Source: Batillaria attramentaria
Lineage: Eukaryota > Mollusca > Gastropoda > Batillariidae
Assembly: GCA_018292915.2 (NCBI GenBank)
Contig: JACVVK020000208.1
Location: forward strand, 686,001 to 750,000
Direction of reading: 5' to 3'
Length of the DNA stretch: 64,000 bases
The translations under genes were made by a program, and so were the position numbers. Positions 12,679 through 61,079 of this stretch are shown here, in pieces; the stretch's first letter is position 1, and every line of letters begins with the position of its first letter. The notes beneath the pieces are model-generated. The model worked only from the letters and a program-made list of their open reading frames with translations. It searched no databases and was not told the origin of the DNA.

Positions 12679-15012
12679 ATATTTAACAAAATCTGTGGTC
12701 ATTTATTGCTGTGGTGTTTGTGGATTTAGCGATTATAAAAAAAACAAAAAAACAACAACTGAAAGATGTGTTTGTGTGTGTGTGTTCTCTCTCTAGGGAT
12801 ACAAGGAACTTCCATCAGTATGTCGTCTTACCGATCCTGTGGTTAGACGAAGTAAGTACTGCTTGGATCTGATTCTATTTCTTGCATGTCAAGATTACTG
12901 GAAACTTCAGAAGAATAACTATTGACCCCAACAAAATCTTCATTCATGACAGTTGTAGTCTACTTTTGAATAGGCAGTGGTGAATCAGAAACAGCTTCTG
13001 TCTGGATATTCTGGTAGAAACGGAAACGGTAATGACTGCGAAGTGGTTACAAGTTAAGCAAATAAAAGCGACATAAAAGGACAGAAACCACTTAACTTTG
13101 ACAAAGGACGGCACAGGCCAACGTTTCGGCTTTTGCCTTCTTCAGGACATAAACAAATGGGACATAACTTCAACAAACAAACAAAAGGTAACTCTGCGGA
13201 CGTACTGTATTCTGTATTCTGGTAGGTTTTGATGTTTTCGCTAGTAGGTTTTGATGTTTGTTTGTGTTTTTTCTGATTCCCCTTATGTGCTGTCTTGTTT
13301 TTTGCAGAGTGCCACAATAGATGACAAGTCCGCCCATGACTTTAAGAGTGAGGTGCTGACAGGCATAAAGATTACAGAAGCTGTTGAGTATGGCCTGATT
13401 GGTCTTGGCGCCTTCATACTGCTCATCGTCATTGTCCTTTTCGTCAAAGATGTCACATGCAAACCTGTAAGTGCAAGACTTGCTTAAATGTCTGTATAAA
13501 CTCTATCATCACTTTCAGCCCTGCCACCGTTGCTTAAATGTCTGTATAAACTCTATCATCACTTTCAGCCCTGCCACTGTTGCTTAAATGTCTGTATAAA
13601 CTCTATCATCACTTTCAGCCCTGCCACCGTATCACCTACGTTCTCGCAGACCCTAATAATAATATGCAACCGGCCCCCGTAGTGTAGTGGTTAGCACTTC
13701 GGATCATGGACCGGGAGACCCGGGTTCGAATCCCAGCCGAGGCAAGCGGGATTTTTCCTACCTAGGTCGGCTCCTACCCAGAGCGGGTGTGCTATGGGCC
13801 CAATGGGGAGGCTGTTGCCACACAGCCGAGCTTTACCCACTTCACGGGTGCGACTTTGGGGGTGCTTCCCTTTGTATGACACGTCTTATGATGTGGATGA
13901 TTACACGGCCGGCACCGCAGGTGCTGTAGTTCCCGGGCCTGGTTAATGCCGGGATATTTATGACAGGAAGCGTGGAATGCGGCCCTGTCCCGCAGTCCCA
14001 AACCACATGGACCTCCATAGCATCATCTTATTATCATCCTCATCTCCATCATCATGCATAATAAAAATTGTCCCAGCTTCCGAGTCCTCCGTGGGTTCCA
14101 CCCATGACCTGGGAGGAACACCACTGGAGCTGGCAAAGAGTTGGGGCAGCAAAAAAAAAAAAAAAAAAAAAAATGCATGCACGTGACCGACTCACATACG
14201 CTCTGCTCAGTGGAAGATTCCCTGATAGGATGGATCCAATGCTTCTTGAGAAATAGGGTTTTGTATGCAAGAGCCCAGCTTTAGATCTAGCACACTTGAA
14301 AAACTCCCAAGCAGAGAGCGTTATTGCTATTGAGATTCCTTCAGGGCTGAAAGGGTTATTGCTTTGGAAATGTTCAGCCCACCAAATTTGAAAAATAAAT
14401 GCAATTCTAAATTCCGAAATTTAAATAGCTGAGCTGACCCTTCGCACCACGTGATTGTAATGTGTTTATGTCCAGTGTGTGCGAGAATGCGTGTGATTCA
14501 CGTGAGTGTGCGTGTTGGGTTCAGTTCGCGGCGCTTTGAGCCGATTCACGAAATTGGATAAAGCGCCTATACAATACTCATTATTATTATTATTACATTG
14601 CCATGGATTATTTCCAAAATCAGTGCTGTGAATGGCTGAAGGGGAAACAAGTTTTCTCTATTTCAACTGAGCTATTTTCTAAACTGAGCTTTGCCAAAAT
14701 TCCATGATGACCTTATTATATCATGTACGTGAATTTTTGTTAGTCCCAGTTCTGAAGAGGGCTTTCCTAGGTTTTAGCAGTGAAAGGGTTAATTCGGGGC
14801 TGGGTCAGGATGACCAGCTGGCTTAGTTTGGGCTGCATTTACATTGTGGGGTTGACAACTTGTATCAGCTCGTACCCTGCCTTAGGTTTGTTTTTCTTGG
14901 GCAAATAAGCGGAACTGAATGAAATATTTGTGATTGTCGTCATATCTTTTGTTTCCAGGGGGCCAGAGAACTGGTGCCGGTCACTGAGACCACGCCCATT
15001 GGGGCGACATGA
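2568..15012 (+). CDS. Class B scavenger receptor (CD36 family), complete, 13 exons, 501 aa
   Basis: CDS exons: 2568-2687, 5478-5638, 6395-6536, 7163-7375, 7944-8035, 8523-8572, 10190-10259, 10729-10898, 11267-11412, 12002-12075, 12797-12851, 13308-13466, 14959-15012. Lengths sum to 1506 bp and every phase matches. TM1 is about residues 10-29 (Cys at 8, 12, 19 and 24), TM2 about 459-477. Family landmarks in order: KGPYTYR, GTEAD, LLWGYEDPLL, FGLFYK, PPFVD, SDLCR, a Cys cluster (GFC, DNC, ASVC), LPHFLDGDPD, GMNPNRAEH, DIEP, LPILWLDE. Members are two-pass membrane proteins that bind lipids and lipoproteins at the plasma membrane or act in lysosomes; the subtype cannot be settled. The tail ends ETTPIGAT, not a clean acidic dileucine signal. 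Exon 2 has a weak GTTTGT donor and exon 9 uses the second of two adjacent AGs. Introns carry SINEs, a LINE fragment and minisatellites. Confidence 0.93.
2853..2888. repeat. (TC)n microsatellite
   Basis: About 18 TC units in intron 1 of the plus-strand scavenger receptor. Confidence 0.9.
3001..3990 (-). mobile_element. LINE (CR1/L2-like), 5'-truncated
   Basis: A minus-strand ORF (3986-3408, 192 aa) carries the C-terminal region of a non-LTR reverse transcriptase: LDYCNSLLSGLP, LQRLQNNAARLV, LHWLPV, WNTLPKPLR and a final FKSKLKTHLF. A 3' UTR with an internal (CA)n tract (3137-3181) and a GGCGCC motif follows, ending in (ATT)n at 3001-3020. The 5' part with endonuclease and polymerase motifs is missing, so this is a dead copy in intron 1 of the scavenger receptor, antisense to it. 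Confidence 0.85.
4163..4346 (+). mobile_element. SINE A (tRNA-derived)
   Basis: The head has a Pol III A box (GGCCGAATGGTAGAGCG) and B box (GAGTTCGAATCCC). The body contains TTTGTGCTGGC and GTGGTGGAAAAGGACGTTAAA, and the tail is (CCCA)n. CCTGGTTGTCCTA flanks both sides as a target-site duplication. Confidence 0.85.
4405..4656. mobile_element. Foldback MITE, Mutator-like (copy 2)
   Basis: Ends GCTCAGTTGGTATA... and ...CTATACCAACTGAG are inverted repeats, and the interior matches copy 1 in the opposite orientation. Flanks TATACGTAAA (4395-4404) and TATAAGTAAA (4657-4666) look like a 9-10 bp target-site duplication with one change. Confidence 0.6.
5660..5740 (+). mobile_element. SINE 3' tail fragment, shared with the 5S SINE
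   Basis: Contains a CCATGACAACGTGCTTTCCC-like stretch and GGGGGAAGCAGCCC, as in the tail of the 5S-derived SINE at 56591 and the fragment near 51070. It begins about 20 bp past the donor of scavenger receptor exon 2. Confidence 0.5.
7891..7943 (+). promoter_or_regulatory. (TG)n tract forming the exon 5 splice acceptor
   Basis: About 25 TG units run straight into CAG at 7941-7943, the acceptor of scavenger receptor exon 5. No other polypyrimidine tract lies next to the site, so the UG repeat must serve that purpose in the pre-mRNA. Confidence 0.65.
8195..8275 (+). repeat. Unclassified interspersed repeat (copy 1)
   Basis: Shares GCTCGAAATACTCTATCTTG and GCTCTTAATGTGATACA with 30650-30725. 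It lies in intron 5 of the scavenger receptor. Confidence 0.5.
8711..8835. repeat. A/C-rich low-complexity tract
   Basis: (AAAC)n, a C-run and A-runs in intron 6 of the scavenger receptor. No coding signal. Confidence 0.8.
9265..9433 (+). mobile_element. SINE A (tRNA-derived)
   Basis: Full-length copy with tRNA-like head, GACGTTAAA body and (CCCA)n tail. Flanked by GCGTGCATTGTTCAGC / GCGTACATTGTTCAGC, a 16-bp target duplication with one mismatch. Confidence 0.85.
9480..9965 (+). repeat. Unclassified ~480-bp repeat (copy 1)
   Basis: Matches 33815-34290 in inverse orientation. Shared blocks include a ...GTGTTCCTGATTACGCA-like end, TATGGCTGACACGCTACAA, ACATCTCTCCTACTTGAA-like, and the stretch ending near GGGTCC. 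No coding potential or terminal repeats seen. Confidence 0.55.
10384..10690. repeat. CCACR/CCCTA pentamer minisatellite
   Basis: Starts as (TACCC)n, then becomes CCACA/CCACG pentamers with a higher-order unit marked by CACCACCACGACACGCCAC, seen three times. It ends about 40 bp before scavenger receptor exon 8 and is C-rich on this strand with almost no G, so it could form unusual structures. Confidence 0.85.
13015..13160 (+). repeat. Unclassified interspersed repeat
   Basis: Shares GGAAACGGTAATGACTGCGA and CGACATAAAAGGACAGAAAC with the reverse complement of 34010-34110. It continues with GGCCAACGTTTCGGCTTTTG. It lies in intron 11 of the scavenger receptor. Confidence 0.5.
13482..13630 (+). 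repeat. 50-bp unit, three tandem copies
   Basis: The unit TGCTTAAATGTCTGTATAAA...CCCTGCCAC is repeated three times, beginning 15 bp past the donor of scavenger receptor exon 12. Each unit contains a CACTTTCAG acceptor-like sequence. The copies are nearly identical, so the event is recent. Confidence 0.9.
13671..14173 (+). mobile_element. SINE B (tRNA-derived, ~480 bp)
   Basis: The head GTAGTGTAGTGGTTAGCAC and GGGTTCGAATCCC are Pol III A and B boxes. A long unrelated body (GGGAGGCTGTTGCCACACAG, CATGCATAATAAAAATTG) leads to a poly-A tail at about 14151-14173. It lies in intron 12 of the scavenger receptor, same orientation. Other copies: 31429, 37832 (minus) and 50838 (3' part). Confidence 0.85.
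14361..14596 (+). mobile_element. SINE C, 5'-truncated
   Basis: Contains GGAAATGTTCAGCCCACC, GCTGAGCTGACCCTTCGCAC, ATGTCCAGTGTGTG and an (ATT)n tail. Matches the full-length copy at 16755. Confidence 0.8.
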
Positions 15013-15377
15013 TAACAGCAACGGCCGCCACTCCCGTCAGCAAACGTGGATGACATTGTGCCTTGCACTTTGCGCTTTTTTTTCTCAGTTTGTCTCATGA
15101 AATTAGCAGATTCTCATTTTTCATTCTTCCCTCTCTCTCTCTCTCTTTCTTTCCTGTTCTAGTACTGGGAACTGTAGATCTAAGATCACGTTCTCCTCCA
15201 AAGCCAGATTTCTCTCCTGCAGCATCCAAAGTCACTAGTTCAGTTATTCATCCTACTTTGCATTACGACTGTCACTAGTTCTAAGTGCGGTCTTGCTGCA
15301 TGAATTTGTCTTATGCTGAAATAGCCTGATAGAGGTAGCCTGGAATATTCCATTGTCCACGAGACCAGGGTTAACTT

Positions 15378-15600
15378 TTAAGAGCCCAAGTCTGCTCACC
15401 CCCTGCCCACTGTATTTTAAGACTTGTTAAAAAGGAACAGCCACTGCAAACCAGGTGGAGCCACTTCAAGCCATCATTACACAAGGCGTGGGCCTTCTGC
15501 TAGTCTCAAGACTGCTGCAGATTGCGTAACAGTGGCTTCTAGTGATTGAAAGATTTCTAGTAAAAATGCAAGTTTTGCATGGACTTTTAAAGTATTCCTC
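15378..15600. repeat. Foldback repeat family 2
   Basis: Left arm GGAGCCACTTCAAGCCATCA, right arm GTAACAGTGGCTTCTAGTG, with GCGTGGGCCTTC between. Same layout as the copies at 25370 and 36405. Confidence 0.6.
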
Positions 15601-15651
15601 ATTCATGTGAGTGGAGAAAAGGTTGTAATCCCCCCCCCCCTCCCCTCCCCC

Positions 15652-15837
15652 CCCTCGGGTCGTGAGTTCGATCCCGGCTGGGGCCAAATATTTGTGCTGG
15701 CTTTTTCATCGTTGCCCCGTCTTTGATATCACCCTATGTGGTGGAAAAGGACGTTAAACCCCCAAACACCCCCACCCCCACCCCCATCCCTCATCCCTCC
15801 ACCCCACCCCACCCCACCCCACCCCACCCCACCCCAC
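15652..15837 (+). mobile_element. SINE A, 5'-truncated
   Basis: Begins at the B box (CGTGAGTTCGATCCCGGC) and runs through the GACGTTAAA body into a long (CCCCA)n tail. Confidence 0.8.
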
Positions 15838-16569
15838 AACTTATTTAGTATCAATATTATAATGCACAGGAAAAGCCTGTTACACTCATACTGTGTTGCT
15901 TCAGACTTTGAAACCTCGGGCTTGTGTTCACCAAATCCTGAATCAGCTTTTGCTGTGCGTCATTGTTTACTTCTTTGCCTTCACTGTTGTGGTAACCATG
16001 GGTTTTACGCCAAAAGGAAAATAAAACAAAGAACGAAAGACTCGGAAGAGAAAGCCTACAAACCCTTAGTAACATTCTGAAATAATCATGCTTTTGCATC
16101 TCCAGACGTGCAGGGTTCTGGTGTGCAAAAATTCCTGTCTTCACATGTAAAGTGATGAAAGTGATATTTTTGTTTTGTTTTGCATTGTTTTAATTTTTTT
16201 TGCTGTGAAAGCGTTCCTGTTGAAAGTACAGTGTACATGTAGTGAACTGTCATGTGGTGTATGTGAATATGTTATGTGTTATGATGGGTGGGTAACGTAA
16301 GGGGAAAGGCAATACATTTGAACTAAAATGTAAATTCTCAAACCAGATCAGTCTATTTCCATGGGTATTATTTGTGAGATATTTATCTATTGGCGGGCAA
16401 TATTATACGTATTGTATTGTGAAATATTCCATGGTCAAAAGACTCGAGTTACTTGCCAGAGTTTCATGAAGATAGTTGTAATTTATACTCTGTGTACGAA
16501 TATCAGCCATGGGTACTCGCTTGATAATTGTTACGCAATTTTCACATTTTATGTCAATTGTACTATGAG

Positions 16570-17275
16570 TTCTGTATACCATGACCGTGACTTTTGAGAG
16601 TTGCTGAAAGCAGTAGGGCGATACCTTATGGCAAACAACATATGGCAGTGTCTGCGTGGGTCCGTTTGGCTTGCACACCCAGCTTCGATTTTTTATTTTC
16701 TGGATTGGCATGATAACACTTGGCACTATCAGAATCACTGAAGTGTATGTGACCGGGGCGGTCGGTGGTCTAGTGGTTATGAGACTTGTCACCCATGCGA
16801 GAGGTGGGGGGTTGGAGTCCCACTCGGGGCAAAGAATGTTTCCTTCTCGTATGTGGCACCGTTCATTCGGGCCGATGGTCGGGGGTTCTCTCCGGGTACT
16901 CCGGCTTCCTCCCCCTCTGCTTTGGAAATGTTCAGCCCACCAAATTTGAAACATAAATGCAATTCTAAATTCCGAAATTTCAGTAGCTGAGCTGACCCTT
17001 CGCACCACGTGATTGTAATGTGTTTATGTCCAGTGTGTGAGAGAATGCGTGTGATTCACGTGAGCGTGCGTGTTGGGTTCAGTTTGCGGCGCTTTGAGCC
17101 GATTCATGAAATTGGGTAAAGCGCCTATACAATACTCATCATCATTATCATTTGACCTGTGTTGGTGGTCATATAACTGCGGCTATTGCTCCATTACTGT
17201 CTAGTATTCCATTTGGGGGAATGTGCAGAATAGCTATTTGTCAGTGATTAGTGTGTGTTGTTGTTTCACATTTTA
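16570..17275 (+). repeat. Dispersed duplication, copy 1 (SINE-filled)
   Basis: Flanks of the SINE C insertion match 18875-19145: GAGAGTTGCTGAA, GCAGTAGGGCGATACC, CAGAATCACT, then TTTGACCTGTG and CAGAATAG after the insertion. Copy 2 lacks the SINE, so it is an empty-site relative. Confidence 0.7.
16755..17152 (+). mobile_element. SINE C (tRNA-derived), full length
   Basis: The head GGTCTAGTGGTTATGAGAC and GGGTTGGAGTCCC are Pol III box-like. The body includes GGGGGTTCTCTCCGGGTACT and GGAAATGTTCAGCCCACC, and the tail is TCATCATCATTATCA. Inserted in the duplicated segment described above. Confidence 0.8.
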
Positions 17276-17447
17276 TGTCAATTTTGTTTTTCCAGCCATT
17301 GTTGTGAGTTGTTTTTTTTGTCTGGGATTTGGATTTTTTTCTCTGGAAAATGCCTCAATGACTATTGTTGGTATTCCTGACTTTTAGCTGGGATTTCTGG
17401 TAGTTGTCAGGTAGCTATTAAGAAATTTTGCATTTTCAGACACCCCC

Positions 17448-17771
17448 AGACACAAAGACACGCACTGGCAGACACCAAGACACGCTCTCGCAGACACGCT
17501 CACAGGCACAGAACACACTATTTGTGGAAGTCAAATATTGAGTGGTGTGAAGCCCTACTGACTTTAACAATGAAATTGAAGTTGGCAGCACACTTTACTT
17601 TTTTCTTGCTAGTTGTACCCGAGTCCAAACACATGTATTAACAATGTCATGCAAAAAATATGCATTGCTATGTGCCAGGTGTTTACTTATTCTTAAAACA
17701 AGTATGATTTAGCATAACTGGTTACAGAGTTATCTCCCATTGCGTGTCTGCCAGTGCGTGTCTTTGTGTCT
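17448..17771. repeat. 28-bp perfect inverted repeat, ~270-bp loop
   Basis: Arm 17448-17475 (AGACACAAAGACACGCACTG...) is the exact reverse complement of 17744-17771. Related ACACG/AGACA motifs continue past the left arm. It could be a small foldback element or a hairpin in the scavenger receptor 3' UTR. Confidence 0.75.
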
Positions 17772-18097
17772 GCTGCATACGGTCAGTCTTTCCTGATCGA
17801 GTGAAGTCTCTAGCAAGCAGTTAAAAAGTTTGGAGACTATGTGTAAACTTTGGAAACACTGCTGTTTGGCTGTTTGGTGTTTGAGAAGTATTTTGTTTTT
17901 TTCCAACTTGTTTTTGAATGGTTACAGAATATACACACATTCATCATCATTGCACATTCAAGTGCTCTTTTCATTATAGCCTTGTTACTGTTTATGGGAG
18001 GAAGTTATTAAAATTGGCCCGGAAATCTTACAATAATAATGGCTTTAGTTTATAGAATGTGATTGAGCTTGTAATGTTGTCAAAAATTGTGTATTGT

Positions 18098-18400
18098 TAG
18101 AAAAGAGTTTTTGCTAAATATGAAATTTTATTGGTGACAGTTTTGTTGTTGTATTTTTTCCCCTCATATCATTTATAGTGTTTATGCTTATATTTGTGCT
18201 TTAATTTTGCTTTTGTTGGTTTTTTTTGTCTTTGGGGGATGGGGTGGGGGGAGAGAGGGAGTGGTGTTAGAATACTGTTTCTGTCAGATATGAAGTTTTA
18301 TTGATGACAGTTTTTTTTTTTTTTTTTCTATTATGTTTTGTGGTATTGATGCTTGTATTAGTGCTTTAATTTTGCCTTTTATATTGTTTTCAATTTCTTT
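18098..18400 (+). repeat. ~170-bp tandem duplication
   Basis: Two diverged units sharing ATGAARTTTTATTG, TGACAGTTTT and GTGCTTTAATTTTGC. Confidence 0.6.
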
Positions 18401-18874
18401 TTTATTTCCGCCTAGGGCGACAAGCTAGGGGGTGTGGGGGTTTGTTGGGGTAGGGGGGGGGGTGGAGGGGGACAGGATGTACACTTGTGCATATGATGTT
18501 TGTGCACGACGACACCTTTGGTGATGCAGTTACTAAAGTTTGATGGCTTAAAAAGTACAATTTTTGTAATAAGTGTATATTGAGATTTTCATGTAGGGTC
18601 TGTGATTTTTCAGGATTCATTTATTTGCATTTGCATAATGACCATTTTGCAGCGCGCTGAGCTGTTGTGACGCTATTGCTTTCCCCAGCATGGATCAAAT
18701 AGATAATGTACACTGATCATACATGTCTTATATGCAAGATTATAAATGCTCATGAAGTACTTGCATGGCCTTGCTTTGTGTTTCTTGTTTTTCACATTTT
18801 TCTGATGTGACCAGCATAGTTGTTATTATGACCGAGGAAGGTAGACTTTGTATTTTTAACAACCCAGAACTATA

Positions 18875-19145
18875 CACCATGACTTAGAGAGTTGCTGAAG
18901 GCAGTAGGGCGATACCATCTGGCAATGTCTCATGGATCCGTTTGGTTTGCACACGCAGCTTGGATTTTTTTCTGGATTTGCATGGTAAAATTTGGTACTA
19001 GCAGAATCACTAAAGTGTGATCTTTGACCTGTGCTGTGGTCTCATGGAATTCTCTGTGAGACTGCATGGTGACTACTGCTCCCTTATGATATTCCATTTT
19101 GAGATACGTACAGAATAGGTATTTGTCACCGAGTAGTTTTTTTGT
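18875..19145 (+). repeat. Dispersed duplication, copy 2 (empty site)
   Basis: Matches the flanks of SINE C at 16755 without the insertion; the pre-insertion site reads AAGTGTGATCTTTGACCTGTG-like here. Confidence 0.65.
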
Positions 19146-19448
19146 TTTTGTTTTTGTTTTTTTTGGGGGGGGGAGGGGGAGGGGGGTCTTTTCGGATTCC
19201 AAATGACGTCTAAAGCTTGGTTGTGCAGGACATCAAAACTTACTCATCTTAAGAGTTCTGCAACTATTGCTTTGAAAAAAAAATCTTTTTGTATGTCACG
19301 TTTTCTTGCTTTACGACTGTTGGTGTAGACACATTGCTAAAGCTGTCAGCTTTAAAAGATTTGAACTTTTTCCCCCGGAAATCCTACTAAATTTTCATTA
19401 GTGTATATTCTGTTTTGCGATTTCATTATTTTCATACAGTCATATGCC

Positions 19449-19454
19449 AATAAA
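19449..19454 (+). terminator. Candidate polyadenylation signal
   Basis: AATAAA with GT-rich sequence about 20-60 bp downstream. If used, the scavenger receptor 3' UTR would be about 4.4 kb. Other AATAAA-like sites lie nearer the stop codon, so this is only one candidate. Confidence 0.2.
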
Positions 19455-19558
19455 ATAAGCTTTTCAGAAATGTTGTGCTTTCAATTGTTCTATCTGTTCG
19501 TGGTGCTTGATTTGAGTGGCAGTGAACGGTATTCATGAAGTTAACAAAAAGGACAAGG

Positions 19559-19562
<4 letters not shown>

Positions 19563-19600
<38 letters not shown>

Positions 19601-19618
19601 GAGAGAGAGAGAGAGAGA
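19563..19618. repeat. (CA)n(GA)n compound microsatellite
   Basis: About 16 CA units followed by about 10 GA units. Confidence 0.9.
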
Positions 19619-20188
19619 GTACAAAGGTGAATTCATACTCCATGTTTCCTGTATATTTTAATTTCAGAATTTCATTTTCCAAATATACAGTGCTTTTTGT
19701 TTAAAAAAAAGTTTCAGGCACCACAGGACTCACTAATTAAACTGTCCTGCTAAAGCACATTATGGATTAATAAATTTATGAAAAATTTGTAGAAGTCAAT
19801 TCCAGCTGTATGAGTACATCACGGTGCACGAACACTAAGCGTTCTTGAAACTGTAAAGTTTGACAACAGAAAATCCCAAAATAAAACTATTTCTGTCGCT
19901 GTGTCCTGAGACATGTACCCGTAATGTTTCGAGAGAAATACACACAGGGCTGTAAACGTCACACGTACACAAAATTTGACTAATACACTGTTTGTACAGC
20001 ACCAACAATTTTGATATTACAGGCATGAGTTTTTCCACTATTCGGCGGTGTTGTATTTTTCTCCTGCTATGTCGCTCTCTCGGTCCACTCGCAGAGAAGA
20101 CACGGGATACAACAGGATACAACTCCAATACTTTATTAACAGAAGATGCGCGGAGAACAAACTCATGAAAGAGGAAGAACCCAGAACG

Positions 20189-20516
20189 GTTGGTTGGTTA
20201 GCTGGGGTTTATCGTCCACGCCACAACGAGGTGATTGCAGACGGCCCTAGGGGGGCAGGTTATGGGAGACGGGGATAGCTACCCTAACTGTACAGCCCAG
20301 CTGAACACTTATTCAATCCAGTCAGACTGCCAGGTCGGCCACATTTTATGTATCCTTGACTGTGATGGACAAGTTTCACAAACAGATCCAGTTCACAGTC
20401 AGTGGAAGCGGGGCAACGTGAAAAAGGCCTGTACAAATTTTGGCCCTGTCGGGATTCGAACCCGGGACCTTTCGATCTCGAGTCCAACGCTCAAACCGTT
20501 GAGCCACCGACTCCCC
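20189..20516 (-). mobile_element. SINE D (tRNA-derived)
   Basis: On the minus strand the head reads GTGGCTCAACGGTTTGAGCG with B box GGGTTCGAATCCC. The body has GGCAGTCTGACTGG, and the tail is (GTTG)n-like on the plus strand. ACCCAGAACG flanks both ends as a target-site duplication. Confidence 0.8.
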
Positions 20517-20752
20517 CACCCAGAACGCTGTGCAGTGCTGCTTATATACTAAACAGGTCACATCTAGAACATTCCGCAACTTACTGGCAAGTACGGAATC
20601 TTTCCAAGGTTACGTAATCTACTGACGTTACTGCACCAGCATGTTCTGGGATGGTCTAGAAATTTCCATCGAGATGCAGTGGCTTTTCGCGATCTCTACA
20701 ACAGGTGGAACTCCTCCGCCTCTGGGCCAATTTTCGCCGGTTCTGTTGTTGT

Positions 20753-20754
<2 letters not shown>

Positions 20755-20798
<44 letters not shown>
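20755..20798. repeat. (GT)n microsatellite
   Basis: About 21 GT units. Confidence 0.9.
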
Positions 20799-20801
<3 letters not shown>

Positions 20802-20969
20802 GCCGTTCTGCCGTAGAGAGGGAAATTAAGTAGAACAAACAGGACCGTTTATCAGTATCGCGTATCATTTAGGCATGACTGTTTTCGGCCCATAGATATC
20901 TATTCAGCACACAGAAATCGTATGTACAACATTGTTGAAGAGAAAATGCATCAAGAATAGACCAAAACA

Positions 20970-21095
20970 AGGGTGGGTGGGTGTTTGGGGGTTTAACGTC
21001 CTTTTCCACCACACTGATACGGGTGATATCAAAGACGGGGCAACGATGAAAAATCCAGCCAAATACAGTTTGGCCCCAGCCGGGATACGAACAGA
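20970..21095 (-). mobile_element. SINE A, head truncated
   Basis: Minus-strand copy: (GGGT)n, TTTAACGTCCTTTTCCACCA and GGGGCAACGATGAAAA, ending near the B box. Confidence 0.8.
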
Positions 21096-21218
21096 CGCAA
21101 ACAAAGATCAAATTCGAAGTACATACTGAGAATAGTTAAAATGACCTGGAAACGTTCGAAGAAGGCCTACAAACACGAAGGGCAACCGACACATGCTCAT
21201 TAACAACAACAACAACAA

Positions 21219-21600
21219 TCATCATCATCATCATCATCATCCTCATCATCATCATCATCGCAGATCCAAAATACTTGGCTAAAAGCGCCGCGAGGTAAAC
21301 CCGACACGCACGCTCATGTGAACCACACGCATTCTCTCACACACTGGACATGAACATTTAACAATCACGTGTTGCGAGGGGCCAGCTCAGCAATTTAGGT
21401 TTCGGTATTTTAAAATTGCATTCATTTTTGAATTTCAAGTTGTGGGCTGTACTTTTCAAAACAGATGGGGAGGAAGCCGGAGTACCCGGAGAGAACCCCC
21501 GACGGTCGGCCCGAATGAAGGGTGCCACATACGAGAAAGAAAAAAAAAATTCGCCCAGAGCGGGACTCAAACCTGCCCTCTCGCCTACCGTAAACAGCAG
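21219..21600 (-). mobile_element. SINE C (tRNA-derived)
   Basis: Reverse-oriented copy with an (ATC)n tail at 21219-21260, the GCTCACGTGAA-like block, CCAGCTCAGCAATTT, and a head fragment GAGCGGGACTCAAACC (reverse of the B box). Confidence 0.75.
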
Positions 21601-21654
21601 AAATAGGTCAGAATAGGTTAAAACTGCGACTCCTGCTACTGTGCATAATGCAGG

Positions 21655-21943
21655 CAAGTCTGTCACAGTTGCCGAGTTTTCAGCGCATCGGACACCCCTA
21701 TAAAACCAGAGCGTGAGTTTGCAGTGACTTCACTGTGCTTTTGGTCAGTGAACGAGACACATCGCTATGGACAGCGTCTAGCGGATGTTGTGTGCTTCAC
21801 GAGACGGTTGCCGCTATGTTTTGTTGTTGTTGTTTTTTTCGGTCAGTGTCAAAACGCAAACTGAGCTGTGAAATCAGGCTGCCCTTGGCTTTTATAGGGG
21901 TTTCAGGGAAGCTGAAAACTCTGAAACTGTGACAGAGTTGACT
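21655..21943. mobile_element. Foldback element, ~290 bp
   Basis: Outer arms GTCTGTCACAGTTGCCGAG... and ...CTGAAACTGTGACAGAGTTGAC are inverted. Both arms carry CCCCTATAAAA, giving two TATA-like motifs facing inward. The arm ends resemble those of the foldback at 39139. Confidence 0.65.
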
Positions 21944-22407
21944 GTTCGTGGCTTTTTGTGGAGATTGCGTATAAATAGAGGCGTATATAGAGGCGTATCA
22001 TGTACATAGAGCGCATTTCTGAGAAATCCCTAAGCTATCTCAGTGGATGGTCCTTTCATTGTGCACACACAGTTCGAGGTAATCATTTGGCAAGATATTG
22101 TTCAATTTTACCGGCTCAAGTCATGGTATCTGTACTGCATGAATTACAACAAAAACTTCACAAACACGTGTTTCTGATGGCAAGAGGAATTTAAAGATAA
22201 ATGCATTAATACGACGAATCTTCAGTCGTTTTTTTTTTTTCTCTCAAACAACTTGAACACAAACTTTGAGGGGGGGGGGGGTTGCAGACAAACCGGTAAT
22301 CATAAACTGTTCGAGCAATATATCAATAGGTTTCAAAGGAAAGAAGAGATGCTTAGAAAGACTCGGAAGTTTGAGCATTGGGACTGGGAAATATATTTGA
22401 CGAAACT

Positions 22408-61079
<38,672 letters not shown>

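Larger units (their letters stand above)
15013..22407. other. Intergenic stretch between convergent genes
   Basis: Holds the 3' UTR of the scavenger receptor at its left and that of the guanylate cyclase at its right. No further coding exon was recognised on either strand. The content is repeats, listed separately. The remainder (about 15838-16560, 17275-17440, 17775-18090, 19150-20180) is AT-rich unique-looking sequence in which I see nothing specific. Confidence 0.6.
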
